Below, in pieces: positions 54,193 to 64,000 of a DNA stretch of 64,000 nt. The notes under the pieces were generated by a model. That model had not been told where the DNA came from. It saw only the letters and a list, made by a program, of their open reading frames with translations, and searched no databases. Each line of letters opens with the position of its first letter. The stretch's first letter is position 1. The DNA is from Anthopleura xanthogrammica (Eukaryota > Cnidaria > Anthozoa > Actiniaria > Actiniidae), in assembly GCA_964019055.1 (NCBI GenBank), contig OZ025220.1, forward strand, positions 186,001 to 250,000. Direction: 5' to 3'. Both the position numbers and the translations under genes were made by a program.

Positions 54193-54998
54193 AAACTCAT
54201 GAATAACTAATGAGGAAAACACAATAGAAATCATTGTCCGTGGAGGAGGTAACTACGCCGCCATGACAGGAGGCATGTAAACCATAACAAAGTTAGTAGC
54301 GAACGCGATTAGAAAAGTTTTTTGTGTTGTTGGATGTAGAAAATGCTCTGAAAGAGACACAAATGTCAGATTTTTTAACTTTCCGAAGCAGTTCAAGCAT
54401 CAAGGCGAAAAAACAAGAGAGGTTTTAAAGCGCAGACGAAAAAAATGGCTTTCAAACATACGACGAGAGGCTGTTTCGAAAGGGCAAGTTAAGAACCCAA
54501 TGGTTTGCTCTCTTCACTTTCACCAAGTTGTTTTCAAAGTGCAACTAGCTTATTCCTTCAAATAAATTGAGTGGTACAATTCGAGACCGATGTTTTTTTT
54601 GCTTTGTTTATCTAGATGAACCAGTAAAAGCCTACGACGAAACTCATCCAGACTGGGCTCCTAAATCGATCGCGCTGGGTCACACAACTTGTTCTGTTTC
54701 TCAATCAGCCAAAGTTTCTTTGCTAAAAAGGACAAAAAGGCACAAGCGTTCGATGGAAAGATCTTTGAAAGGGCGACTTTGAACAAGCCCTAGTTAACAG
54801 TAATACATAAAATATTCATACAAACTTTCCCAAAGAAAGAGACAGAGGTGGAGGAGTTCGGACAACTCGAATCTGCAACTGATTCAGCCCGGCAGAATTA
54901 TTTGAAAACAATGAAGGCAAAAACTAAGTTGTCAACTTACTTGCTGATACATGCAGCGATACAACGAACAGCACCACACCAAATGCGATGGTCTTCAT
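52571..54998 (-). CDS. Ly6/uPAR-type surface protein, 134 aa, probably GPI-anchored
   Basis: Three minus-strand exons: 54998-54941 (signal peptide MKTIAFGVVLFVVSLHVSA), 53630-53409 and 52695-52571, totalling 405 nt. The mature protein starts INGLKCYQCSTSKDWDKCDD, has the same cysteine spacing as the paralog at 36619, ends in NCCEGDLCN and has a hydrophobic GPI-type tail (VTMFSGIIVLACAVLSFLNN). The last exon is almost identical to that of the copy at 62035. This is the only complete copy in a tandem duplication zone. The promoter block at 55039-55128 lies about 40-130 bases upstream of the ATG. A second copy of promoter and exon 1 (58908-59092) lies on the same strand farther upstream and could act as an alternative first exon. 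Confidence 0.88.
53879..54190 (+). mobile_element. LINE 3' fragment with (ATT)n tail
   Basis: The plus strand reads as the C-terminal end of a non-LTR reverse-transcriptase ORF (LRSSNQSLLTIPSPNYKSYG, then FMVCAPRLWNSTPINIRTAK), followed by TAAGAGCGCTGAGACTC and an (ATT)n tail at 54146-54190. It is 5'-truncated, as usual for L2/CR1-like insertions, and lies in intron 1 of the Ly6 gene, antisense. Confidence 0.8.
54309..54783 (+). pseudogene. THAP-domain protein fragment, broken
   Basis: An open segment encodes a THAP-like zinc-finger start (FCVVGCRKCSERDTNVRFFN, later PMVCSLHF) and runs to a stop at about 54563. A second segment, in another phase, encodes DEPVKAYDETHPDWAPKSIA and ends at 54783. 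These two parts are normally continuous in THAP proteins. No donor with a matching phase was found between them, so the copy is probably disrupted. It lies in intron 1 of the Ly6 gene on the opposite strand. THAP domains bind DNA and are often transposase-derived. Confidence 0.6.
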
Positions 54999-55038
54999 CT
55001 TGAACAAACTGATTAGAAGTGAACTTGTTCAATATATC

Positions 55039-55128
55039 AGTGTACTGGCTTGATGTCCCCAGAGAATGCTCAAAGTTTAATCTGGGAGTGGCTTTATACA
55101 ACGATGCGCGCGTCCTATATCATGTGAC
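55039..55128 (-). promoter_or_regulatory. Ly6 promoter block (minus strand)
   Basis: Minus-strand order: GTCACATGATATAGGA (55128-55113), TGTATAAAGCC (TATA, about 55100-55091), GGACATCAAGCCAGTACACT (55058-55039), then the ATG at 54998. It is shared with the gene at 36619 in the same arrangement. Confidence 0.65.
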
Positions 55129-55325
55129 AAAAGCCCGTCCTCTTTTCCGAGAAATATTTGAATTCTCTGAAATTGCACATGACTTAGGAGAAGTTTTAAG
55201 AAGAATAGAGGTCGCAGGTGACCAAAATTAATTTTGCGTTCTAAAGAAACTGAAGCACGGCAGCCATTGTTCTGTGACTTTGTTTTTGTTTGGTTTTCGA
55301 AGAATAACTTTCTCTTCTGAAGTTA

Positions 55326-57654
55326 AGGTATCCCGCCGTACCGTAGTCACTTACAAAAACTTTTGATGAATTTTGGACATTATTTTGACATTTGTTCATC
55401 TCAATGGACCAATCAGGTACAAGTTTATATCGACAGGCGGAGACTTTAGAAACTTTGATGTCTGTAATTATCCGCCTTTGTATTTCTGATAAAAGCCGAC
55501 ATGAACTTGGGAAACTGTCGTAAGTACTAGTATTTGCAAAAAATATTTGCTTTAAACTTGATTTACACAACATGCAGTAAATAATGGAGTTTCAGTTTTG
55601 ATCTTTGTATTTCATTGTCAAACTATATTTCATTGTCAGACGCTCAACTTCGTCGAAACAGAAATGGCGGGATATACGATAACGGAAGAACGCTTCCTAC
55701 AATGTTCCGCGAACGAATATTGGATCTTCACCATGAGGGAGCAGGACAGAGGGAAATCACTCGCGAACTAAGAGTTAGTCTTAGATATGTTCAAAACGTA
55801 ATCAACTGATATAATGAAACAAATACATCTCAAAGACACCAGCGTAGTGAATACCTTACACCTAAAATCACCAACGACGCATTGGAATATATAGGAGTTC
55901 AAAAACTCATGAAACCCTCAACATATGGAGCAGAGATAAGAGACAGATTACTTTTAGACGGTGTTGTCCATCCTGGTGATTTACCTAGCGTATCGCAGAT
56001 AAACAAAGTTATCCACAACAAGTTGGCTATGACGCACAAGAAAATAACTGCTGTCCCTCTGGAATCTAATACACCACAAATAGTACAAAGAAGTGACAAT
56101 TTTCTGGCCGAAATTGCAAACATTGACCCAAGGCGACTTCACTTTTTTGATGAATCTAGTGTAATCAAGACTACTGGTAACAGAAAATACGGAAGCTCTC
56201 GAATAGGCGAAGCAGCCTTTGAGATGCAGCGCTATGCATCAAATGCAACCTACACGATCAATCTTCTGCACTCTTCGTCTGGCGTTGACTATTTCAGTTT
56301 GTTAGACGGTGCGTCCAATGGATTAGAAATGCTCATGTTTTTTGAGGACGCTCTTACACTCAATCGTGCCGATGGTAGCGCAGTTCTTGAGCATGGAGAC
56401 TATGTGGTCATGGACAATTGTGGTTTCCATCACGGTCATCGAGTTGAGCCTGTACTAAGAAATATGCTTGAAGATTGTGGGATTACACTGATTTTTCAGC
56501 CCCCCCTACTCACCCCACTTCTATACATGCGAACCATGTTTTCATCAGATCAAGCAGTTTTTACGACTAAATCAAATGTTAGCAACAGCTGAGACAAAGA
56601 TCGCAATCGCAGATGGCATCCTACGCATTTCAGAAGTAAATTCATACGGTTATTTCAAGCACTGTGGTTATATTTGAGTACTACTACATTCTTACAACTC
56701 AAAAATAACATGTTATAAGGTTATGTTTATCTTACGCTGTGGCTATATGCCCGGCAGCCGGTCACGATCTCAAATAGACTAAATGCCCGGCAGTCCAAAC
56801 TTTCGTCAATAACTTTGTGAAAACGTTATTAAAGCGAATCAAACTAGTCTATCTTTGTTTAGAAATGTCAAGCGCTTCTCGTGAGCTACATGGATCGGTC
56901 ATTTGGCTTTTTGATTTTTCTCGGTATAGTATATAATCACAGCCACAGCGAAACAAATAAGTCGCTCAGTAATAGACGCATCAAGAGTTCCGTGCTGCTG
57001 CTCAATGCGCATGCTCAGGGGATTAAAAAGTGGGATAATGTTTTGTATGGTATGCATTTTTCCGGTATATTTGATTCAGAATTCGCTTAACGGTACGCGA
57101 TCTTGAATATTTGGTGAAAATTGTACTTGACAAGAAAGATACAACTAAAATATAGCATATTTTACAAATTTTATCCAACTTTTTAATCCCCTGAGCATGC
57201 GCATTGAGCAGCAGCGCGGAATTCTTGATGCGTGTATTCAACGAATATTATAAACGGTCTTCATCCATATCTTCCACACATAACCTCCGATATATACATA
57301 ACCATGGTTTCTGAAATTCTGATATTTGTACGTTTAGATTTCTTTTAACTACTTTTTCTACTGTTGTGATACAATATCTATCAAATTGTGTCCATTTGTA
57401 TCATGATACATATGGACACAATTTTGCATTTTAATCATCATGGAATATCATGATAACTTACCGTAAATTTGAACTGCAACATAAATGGCTATTACGCTAA
57501 ACGCTTTCCGACGACTCCGACAACAAGTCTGCTATGTTTCCGCCTGTCGATATAACTTGTACCTGATTGGTCCATTGAGATGAAACATGTCAAAATAATG
57601 TCAAAAATTCATCAAAAGTTTTTGTAAGTGACTACGGTACGGCGGGTCGCACAG
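55326..57654 (+). mobile_element. Tc1/mariner-like DNA transposon, 2.3 kb, TA-flanked
   Basis: Inverted repeats of about 115-120 bases (55326-55444 and 57534-57654) bound the element, and TA lies on both sides (55324-55325, 57655-57656). The right terminus reads CTGTGCGACCCGCCGTACCG; the first bases of the left terminus have diverged. The uninterrupted target is preserved at 60510. The element carries one transposase reading frame that is broken. An internal GC-rich palindromic pair (57000 and 57200, GCGCATGCTCAGGGGATTAA) lies downstream of the ORF. Confidence 0.82.
55615..56677 (+). pseudogene. DDE (IS630/Tc1-type) transposase, inactivated
   Basis: The frame starts near 55615 with a helix-turn-helix (ERILDLHHEGAGQREITREL). 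An in-frame TGA at 55807-55809 interrupts it; reading then continues in the same frame with catalytic motifs HFFDESS and VVMDNCGFHHG. At the C-run near 56503-56508 the frame shifts: the +1 frame gives PPYSPHFYTCEPCF and stays open to 56677. The spacing between the second Asp and the Glu is about 38 residues if the shift is ignored. One nonsense codon and one frameshift make this copy non-functional for transposition. Confidence 0.8.
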
Positions 57655-57691
57655 TAATATAATTTTAATAATTACATAGAAAACTGCACTA

Positions 57692-58748
57692 GAGTGCATT
57701 CAGTAAAAGCGTGAATCTTTACTAATACTAAATTGTGCTATTTTGTACAAAGAATTAGTAATTAGTAAATTTAGTGTGCACGTGCAATCACTGAACCGCG
57801 ATTGTGCGAATAATCAAGTTAAGCGCAGTCAAGCGCGTTTTAGAAACGCTGGTGTACAACAACCAATGGAACGACTAGTTCTAATTACTGTTGTGATATT
57901 AAATGCAGTGTACATAATAATAGAAAGCTATAAAAATGAGCGTAGAATAATCTGTAAAACTTTGAAAGTTTCAAGCATGCATGGTTGAAAATGAATTAGC
58001 AATTCAAATCACGCGCCAACATTGAAAAGCTAATTTACATAACACGGGCGTATAGCTTGACATTTCTGCAGTCTAGCTGTTCTCGCGAAAATATGTCGTG
58101 GAGAATACTTTCAAGATCCATTACAGAAGCGAATAAAGGTCATTTGTACGTATATTAACGTTTAAAGCCAGCCAGACGGAGTATTTGTAAGGTGAGCTAG
58201 AGTAAATAACACTTGTTCTTTAGTGTGCCTTGAATTTGCAGTAGCGCAAAGGAATAAAGACTCTAAAAGGTTTTTACTCGCGTATTATTGTGGTTATTTT
58301 AGTTTTAGATGTGTCTTGTGTCTTAATTTTGCAGCAGCGCGAAGAAACAAAGACATTAAAACCATTTTACTCGCGTATTATTGTAGACTGTGAACAGTCC
58401 CTCTTCTCACAGTCTAGTATATTATTGTGGTTACTTAGAGTATTAGATGTGTCTTGTGTCTTGATTTTGCAGCAGCGCGAAGAAATAAAGACATTAAAAC
58501 CATTTTACTTGTGTATTGTGCTTATTTTATCTTTAGACGTGTCCGTTGTCATGATTTTGCAACAGCACAAATGAATAAAGACTTTTAAATAATTTTACGT
58601 GCGTGTAGTGGTTATTTTCAGCTTGACTTGCTTATTCTAGGCACGTGCGCATCCGCTCTTCACGCTTCAACTAATTTTTAACAAAATAGTACAAAATAGT
58701 ACTATTTAGTCATTAGCGTTCCACGCTTTTACTAGTCTAAATGCACTC
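57692..58748. mobile_element. 1.06-kb TA-flanked element with GAGTGCATT termini
   Basis: Ends GAGTGCATTCAGTAAAAGCG and (inverse) CGCTTTTACTAGTCTAAATG are flanked by TA. The duplicate segment at 60.54 kb lacks it, showing the empty site. An open frame of 81 codons (57743-57988) shows no family motif. The element contains its own tandem repeat. Confidence 0.78.
58260..58620. repeat. tandem repeat of about 115-bp units inside the 1.06-kb element
   Basis: About three to four units with TAGATGTGTCTTGTGTCTT, GATTTTGCAGCAGCGCGAAG and AAAACCATTTTACTCGCGTA. Confidence 0.8.
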
Positions 58749-58907
58749 TAAGATATTATTGTTTGCTAATTATAGGGATAACGTTGAGTTTTTTTTTGGT
58801 CGTTTGCCGTTTTATTCACGTTGAGCAAGCGAGTTTCGATCGTTCGCGTGACGCGCATCGATCTAAAATTCAACTGAGTTATATCGTAGACTGTATCGTA
58901 AACTTGC

Positions 58908-59092
58908 TTGCTGATACATGCAGCGATACAACGAACAGCGCCACACCAAATGCGATGGTCTTCATCTTGAACAAACTGAGTAGAAGTGAACTTCAATATA
59001 TCAGTGTACTGGCTTGATGTCCCCAGAGAATGCTCAAAGTTTAATCTGGGAGTGGCTTTATACAACGTTGCGCGCGTCCTATATCATGTGAC
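58908..59092 (-). pseudogene. duplicated Ly6 promoter and exon 1
   Basis: Exon 1 (58965-58908) encodes MKTIAFGVALFVVSLHVSA. The promoter block with E-box and TATA is retained up to 59092. The donor is GCAAGT instead of GTAAGT, which still fits the known minor GC-AG donor class. No exons 2 or 3 follow before the intact gene at 52571-54998. It is either a dead partial duplicate or an alternative first exon of that gene. Confidence 0.65.
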
Positions 59093-59511
59093 AAAAGCCC
59101 GTCCTCTTTTCCGAGAAATATTTGAATTCTATGAAATTGCACATGACTTAGCAGAAGTTCTAAGAAGAATAGAGTACTCAAGCTATGACGTCACGTTGCA
59201 GTCGACCAAAATTTTGCGCATGACGAGCTTAGCCCTAAAAAGATTTTTCCAGCATGAGGTTACATAGGTGTTACGTCGATTGGTCTAGCTATCGATGTCA
59301 AATGGAATATATTTCAGAAAGTGTCCAAAAACATCAGAACATAGAAAAGTGTGTGAAAAGTATAAAATAAAATCGTGTTTTTTAATAAAGTTTGTAGATA
59401 ATATTCTTCAAAATTGTGCGTGTTGAAATGGGTCTTAATAGACATACGAAACCACTGCTCGTATTACCAGTAGTTCGACCCTTGCCCTTTTGTCACAATA
59501 AATTTCATATG

Positions 59512-59900
59512 TTTGGGCCCGGGGGGGGGGGGGGGGGGGGGACTCGGAGGTCGAAGGGACGGGGATGCTCGCAGTCCCTTTTAGGGGTTGAAATCGAGGT
59601 TTCGGTCCCGCTTAGGGTGTTATGAACGAGAATGCCCACCAGCTGAGTTTTGTGGTCCCTTTTAGGGGTTTTGAAATAAACAGCAACTCATAAACTCATA
59701 CGAACAGAAGGCGTTTGATGTTAATAAATTAAATCGAGAAACCCAGCCTTGGATACGTTTTTGCTTGGTCCCTCTTAGGGGTAGAATTTTATCCCTGCCA
59801 CGCCCATAAACTGACAACACAGATCCCTTTTAGGGTCCATTTTTAAGATTTTCGGCGAGCATCCCCACCCTCTTTCAATAGGGAGTCCCCCCCCCCGGGT
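59512..59900. mobile_element. element with CCCGGGGGG termini (related to 30541-30835)
   Basis: A poly(G) start and poly(C) end (CCCCCCCCGGG) with GGGACGGGGATGCTCGCAG and GGCGAGCATCCCCACCCTC as sub-terminal pairs. TCCCTTTTAGGGG motifs recur inside. Confidence 0.7.
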
Positions 59901-60269
59901 GTTTGGGTATTCGCAAGGGTCTCTATTCAACATTTAACCAGCAGTGTCTCAAATGCTTTAAAGGTTAAACAGACTTTCTGTACGGGTTTAATACTATTTT
60001 CGACTGAAAGTATAGATCTTGAGTAGAAAAAAACTTATTCCAACAAGCTGAAATGTCAGTTTGACTTCGCATCAACTCAATATCTGCGATTATCAGAAAT
60101 GGTCTTGGTACCCTCGACCCTGAACCATCGACAGTTAGCTTCACTCGACAAGCGAACTCAAATGTGTCGACTCAGAGCTTCATATTACATGGTGATAATT
60201 AGCTGAGGGTGAGTTGTACTCACCAATTAAGAAACATAATTAAGAAACATAATCTTTTAGGAGCTAAGC

Positions 60270-60440
60270 TCATCATTGTAAACTTAACTGAGTATCAGGC
60301 TCTCCAAGCTGGGGGAGGGAGGGAAGGGGGAGTGGAGAGGGGAAAGGAGATCTGGCTCTCTTTTCCTCTTTTCCCCTCCTCCCCAGTCCCCTCCCCCGCC
60401 CTTCCCCTAGAGCCTGATACTCAGGTTATTGTAAACTGGA
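60270..60440. mobile_element. palindromic GC-rich MITE
   Basis: Arms TTGTAAACTTAACTGAGTAT/CAGGCTCT and AGAGCCTGATACTCAGGTTA/TTGTAAAC enclose a purine-rich then pyrimidine-rich core. It is inserted at the edge of the duplicated Ly6-flanking segment. Confidence 0.75.
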
Positions 60441-60660
60441 GCACGGCAGCCATTGTTCTGTGGCTTTGTTTTGGTTTGGTTTTCGAAGAATAACTGTCTC
60501 TTCTGAAGTTATATAATTTTAATAATTACATAGAAAACTGCACCAAGATATTATTGTTTGCTAATTATAGGGATAACTTAAAGTTTTTTTTTGTTCGTTT
60601 GCCGTTTTATTCACGTTGAGCAAGCGAATTTCGATCGTTCGCGTGACGACGGCATCGGTA
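60441..60660. repeat. duplicated Ly6-flanking segment with both transposon sites empty
   Basis: It matches 55250-55325, then 57657-57690, then 58750-58885 without the two elements present there. The junctions are at 60510 (GAAGTTATATAATTTT) and 60544 (AACTGCACCAAGATATT). Confidence 0.85.
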
Positions 60661-60715
60661 GCCTAGTACCCCCTGTCTATGCCCCATGTACATGATACAG
60701 TTATAACTCATATAA
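60661..60715. repeat. start of a further Ly6 duplication unit
   Basis: GGTAGCCTAGTACCCCCTGT to GATACAGTTATAACTCA matches the beginning of the units at 52375 and 61837, then breaks off. Confidence 0.75.
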
Positions 60716-61460
60716 ATCGACAAAATCGATGAATTATCTATAGTAAAGCAGAGAAAAAGCTGCCTGAGATGTAAATCTATTGGAAAAGTTATTTAAAAGT
60801 ACTGAAAACTTAAACAACAACAAGGAAAGTCAGCTTCATTTGCTTTTGTAAGAAGACGACTTCGGTGAGACCTAAACTAGAAAGTTTGAGTTCAAAACAT
60901 GGATGAAAATATAATTTAGATGACGAAACCAAAGAGAAAATCGATGGAATACCAATAGTAGAGCGGAGGAAAAGCTGACCGAGATGTAAATCTAGTGGAA
61001 AAGTTCTTAAAAATGTATTAAACAACAACGAGGAATTGAAAGGCAGCTTTGCCGTGTAAGAAGGCGACAGAAACTTCGGTAAGCTTTCGCAATTATTTAT
61101 GGTGTAAACTAAAAGCCTAGAAGTTGAAAAGATCAAACTTAGAAACCGAATTAGAATTTAATAAGAATAAGTTTTTATTATGATTGTAAAACAGCATTGT
61201 AAAATAAAGAATTATTGCAATATAATTTTTAGTTTGGAAACTGAGCTTTGTTTACAAACTTTGTAAACTAAAATAGTCTCTAATTCAAACCAAATTGAAA
61301 ATCTCGGTATGAATATAATAAAAAGAAAACACCATGGAAAGTGCTTTGTACGATTTTTATTCACTCGTTGTTTTGTATCATAAAACTCACGCGCTCGAAG
61401 ACTCGCTTGTTCGTTTTATGATACTTCACAACTCGTGAATAAAAACCGTACGCGCGCACC
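60716..61460. other. intergenic sequence without recognised features
   Basis: Two similar stretches (60735-60860 and 60950-61080, with AAAGCTGMCYGAGATGTAAATC) suggest an old local duplication. No gene was supported. Confidence 0.4.
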
Positions 61461-61489
61461 TTCCATGAAGTAATCTCTATATATACACT

Positions 61490-61800
61490 ATATATCTGTC
61501 GTTCTTACAAGGTTTGCCTGAATATACACTATATACACTTTATACATATACAGTGTGTATATAGTGTATATATATACACTATATACAGAATATACTCTGT
61601 CGTTCTTACAAGATGATGCCTGAATATACACTATATACACTATATACACTTTATACATATACAGTGTGTATATAGTGTATATATATAAATGGGGAATATA
61701 CAGAATATACTCATGTAATATACTCTGTATATGTATACAATATATACAGTATATACCGTATATATATATACACTATATACCCTATATGTATATACTGTAT
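61490..61800. repeat. TATACAC-rich tandem and palindromic repeat
   Basis: Imperfect tandem units (TCGTTCTTACAAG, ATATACACTATATACAC) with many self-complementary stretches. Confidence 0.85.
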
Positions 61801-62034
61801 ATTCTGCAATATCGCGCCTCACTCTGACGACGACATCGGTAGCCTAGTACCCCCTGTCTATTCCCCATGTACATGATACAGTTATAACTCAAGAAAAAAG
61901 AGGATTTTATTTATTTTTAGGTTTTACATTAATTGACAGATAGTACTAAATTAACGTTACAGTCATGCAATCATGCTAGCTCAACAAAATCAATAGCATA
62001 GATATGTCGCTTCCCGGCTTCGCTTGACTCGTTA

Positions 62035-62999
62035 TCAGAAGTTATTCAAAAAAGATAGAACTGCGCATGCCAGTACAATGATACCGCTGAACATCGTGAC
62101 TGCACCAGTGTTGCACAAATCTCCTTCACAGCAGTTGATCTTGCAATCAGCTTTCACTCCTGTTGAAAGAAAATCAAGATAAGAACTCGATCGATGCCGA
62201 CAACCTAACGACCTCGTACCGATAATTCACCGACAAATACCGATACCCTACCGACAACGTAGCGATACAATAACACTCAACAAAAATTCAATTAGACGCA
62301 CAAAGTGCGTTTACTGGTGCTACAGACAAAGTGTTTGTGAAAATGACTTAGATCTGTAGCCTGAGGGAAGCTAAGGAAGGAAAGCGAGCTCGGAGATGAA
62401 AGTTCTGATTTTCAAACCAACAAACAGCGTTGCGTTATGCGTGACGATACTATTTATCTTCTCATCGAGCTACGGCGCGAAAAGACAGACTTGATGTCTG
62501 ACTCAAAGTTCACATGAAATAACTTATTTACAGTGTGAAATGAACGAATATTCTATACAAATTGGCTTAGAAATGTTAATTAACTTGTATTCATTCAGGT
62601 CTGTAAATAACTCATCTTTTGGAGAAAATCCTCGCTAGTTGAGGCGGCATTTGTGTGATTGTAGTGTTGTGTTGATGTTGGGCGATGAAGTTTGATCAGA
62701 AGACTGGCTGATTTTTCTTCAAGTTTCCATCAGAAATGTTATTCATTTTGGTGTTCGCTAATTTTGCAATTCTTTGTCCACCATTGATTATATATTTTTC
62801 TGATGTTTTTTTTTAACGTACAAGTATAAAAGTCAAAGAAAAATAAGCAAAATAAAGTTTTAGTGACCTACCTTCATATTGAGTTTTACAGTTTGATAGC
62901 GACTTGGCAGAGCAGGTATTGTTTTCAGCACACATCTTAACATAGACATCCAAATATATTCCATTCCCATCGGCATGGGTCTCAGCTTTGAGGCACCTT
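62035..62999 (-). pseudogene. truncated Ly6 copy
   Basis: Exon 3 (62159-62035) is essentially the same as in the intact gene, down to the NCCEGDLCN signature. Exon 2 retains only its 3' part (about 62999-62872); its 5' part, with the first cysteines and the splice acceptor, is deleted together with neighbouring intron (compare 53529-53727). No exon 1 is visible up to 64000. The copy cannot encode a complete Ly6 domain. It lies in a duplicated block 61829-63115 matching 52366-53833. Confidence 0.82.
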
Positions 63000-63115
63000 T
63001 GTTCAGTTATCAATTGGAAAAAAAATAGCCCATGTATTTGGAAAATTTGCTCTTTTCCACCTTCAATGTCGTTTTAGGCGAACCAAAATCCTTAAACATA
63101 AAATTTATACTGCAA

Positions 63116-63517
63116 ATGGCTTCATCCGGATTGTGTTCTACAAGGCACATTTCTAAATCTACAATATAATAATTTGAAGCTAACTTTAGTACGTTATCAA
63201 GGCCTGGGTTTTAATAGCAGTTGTTTAATAGCGAATGTAAGGCCAATGAATGGCCAACGGTTAGGGTGGTTTTCAAAAATCAATCAAAATCCTTGTAGAA
63301 ATCTTTCAAAGAGAGGCCAATGTTCACCGCCTTTTAAAAGCTGCATCTACACGAGCAATTTTTCTAGCTTGACAAGTATCCATGAGAGTATGGTCAAATA
63401 CGTCCGTTTCTAACATAAATAAGCTCCAGTCAATACAAAATTTCGCTAGCAAAATAGTCACGAGCTCTAGAAAATACGATCATTTATTAATGAAATAGAG
63501 TGTGATATTGAGTGACA
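63116..63517. other. intergenic sequence without recognised features
   Basis: No gene or repeat family was recognised after the duplicated block ends. Confidence 0.35.
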
Positions 63518-63749
63518 TCAAAATGATAAGATTGATATCCCCACTCCCACCAGTGAGGATACGATTTTTATCAATACTGGTGGTGTCAAACTTAAACTTA
63601 AGCCAAATTCTCCATAATCGCTGCGCTCACTCGTGAGAAATAATATCAACACTCGAAGATAAAATTCGTATCTCAGGGCGACCATGTAATATCCTCTATG
63701 TAACTCAGACAACTTTTGATTCATAGAGACGCAGTAATGTCATATTAAT

Positions 63750-64000
63750 CTTTTAAAAACAACCTGGTCCCAATCTATCGTAACTATAAGACGTTTTAAA
63801 ATACCCTCGCTGCACGATTTTGTCATTTTTGAAGTTTGTCAGCGAGGGTTTTGTTACAATTATCCCAAACGACGCAACAATAATCGAAATGTGGTTGGAA
63901 TAAAGAATTGATTGAACATACTCCAGTCTCGTATTGGGAACAAATGGCCTTAAATGTTTTAGGGCTCCAGTGCTGAAGACAATTTTTTTTAAATTACGGC
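63750..64000 (-). mobile_element. LINE reverse-transcriptase fragment, decayed
   Basis: The minus strand encodes the typical C-terminal part of a non-LTR retrotransposon protein (STGALKHLRPFVPNTRLEYV, then after a frameshift FQPHFDYCCVVWDNC and LADKLQK). Several stops follow. It runs off the right edge. Confidence 0.75.

Noticed and set aside
57743..57988. 81-codon ORF inside the 1.06-kb element as a transposase
   Set aside because: No catalytic or DNA-binding motif can be seen and it is far too short. It was kept only as a remark.

Overview
The window is animal nuclear DNA and most likely anthozoan (coral or sea anemone). It is AT-rich. Coding sequence is split into short exons with GT-AG introns. 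The genes recovered are typical of cnidarians: secreted MAM-domain proteases, a class A GPCR, Ly6-type surface proteins and the ER cargo receptor LMAN1/ERGIC-53. The intergenic space is packed with palindromic DNA-transposon relics, a tRNA-derived SINE family and tandem arrays. The species cannot be named from sequence alone. Exon models were built by hand from splice signals, reading phase and family motifs; all three complete secreted-protein models and LMAN1 have coding lengths exactly divisible by three.

Left part (1-17 kb): a minus-strand gene leaves the window at position 1 (signal peptide, then MAM). It lies head to head with an unusual plus-strand gene (5937-17005) that encodes two proteases in one polypeptide: signal peptide, propeptide, astacin metalloprotease, MAM, MAM, trypsin. 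A satellite of about 1.4 kb (17.2-18.6 kb) follows its poly(A) signal.

Middle (18-36 kb): an orphan Thr/Ser/Pro linker exon, a single-exon GPCR (minus), about 7 kb of repeats with no gene I can support, then a paralogous minus-strand MAM-trypsin gene (29753-34828). The protease genes share exon phases, linker exons and even a hexanucleotide array in the same intron, so they are one duplicated family.

Right part (36-64 kb): an intact Ly6-like gene (plus), a 14-exon LMAN1 gene (minus, about 11 kb), and a Ly6 tandem-duplication zone (52.4-63.1 kb) with one intact gene, one promoter-plus-exon-1 copy and one truncated copy. This zone has been hit by a Tc1/mariner-like transposon and a second TA-flanked element; a duplicated segment at 60.4-60.66 kb preserves both empty sites. 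LINE reverse-transcriptase fragments and a broken THAP-domain ORF are also present.

Biologically, the protease cluster looks like secreted digestive or gland-cell enzymes with trypsin-type specificity. LMAN1 is an ordinary housekeeping neighbour, and the Ly6 genes look like GPI-anchored surface proteins. The features most worth follow-up are the two-protease fusion, the gene-conversion tract between its MAM repeats, tandem arrays that begin within a few bases of splice donors, SINE tails that have become minisatellites, and the Ly6 array with matched filled and empty transposon sites.
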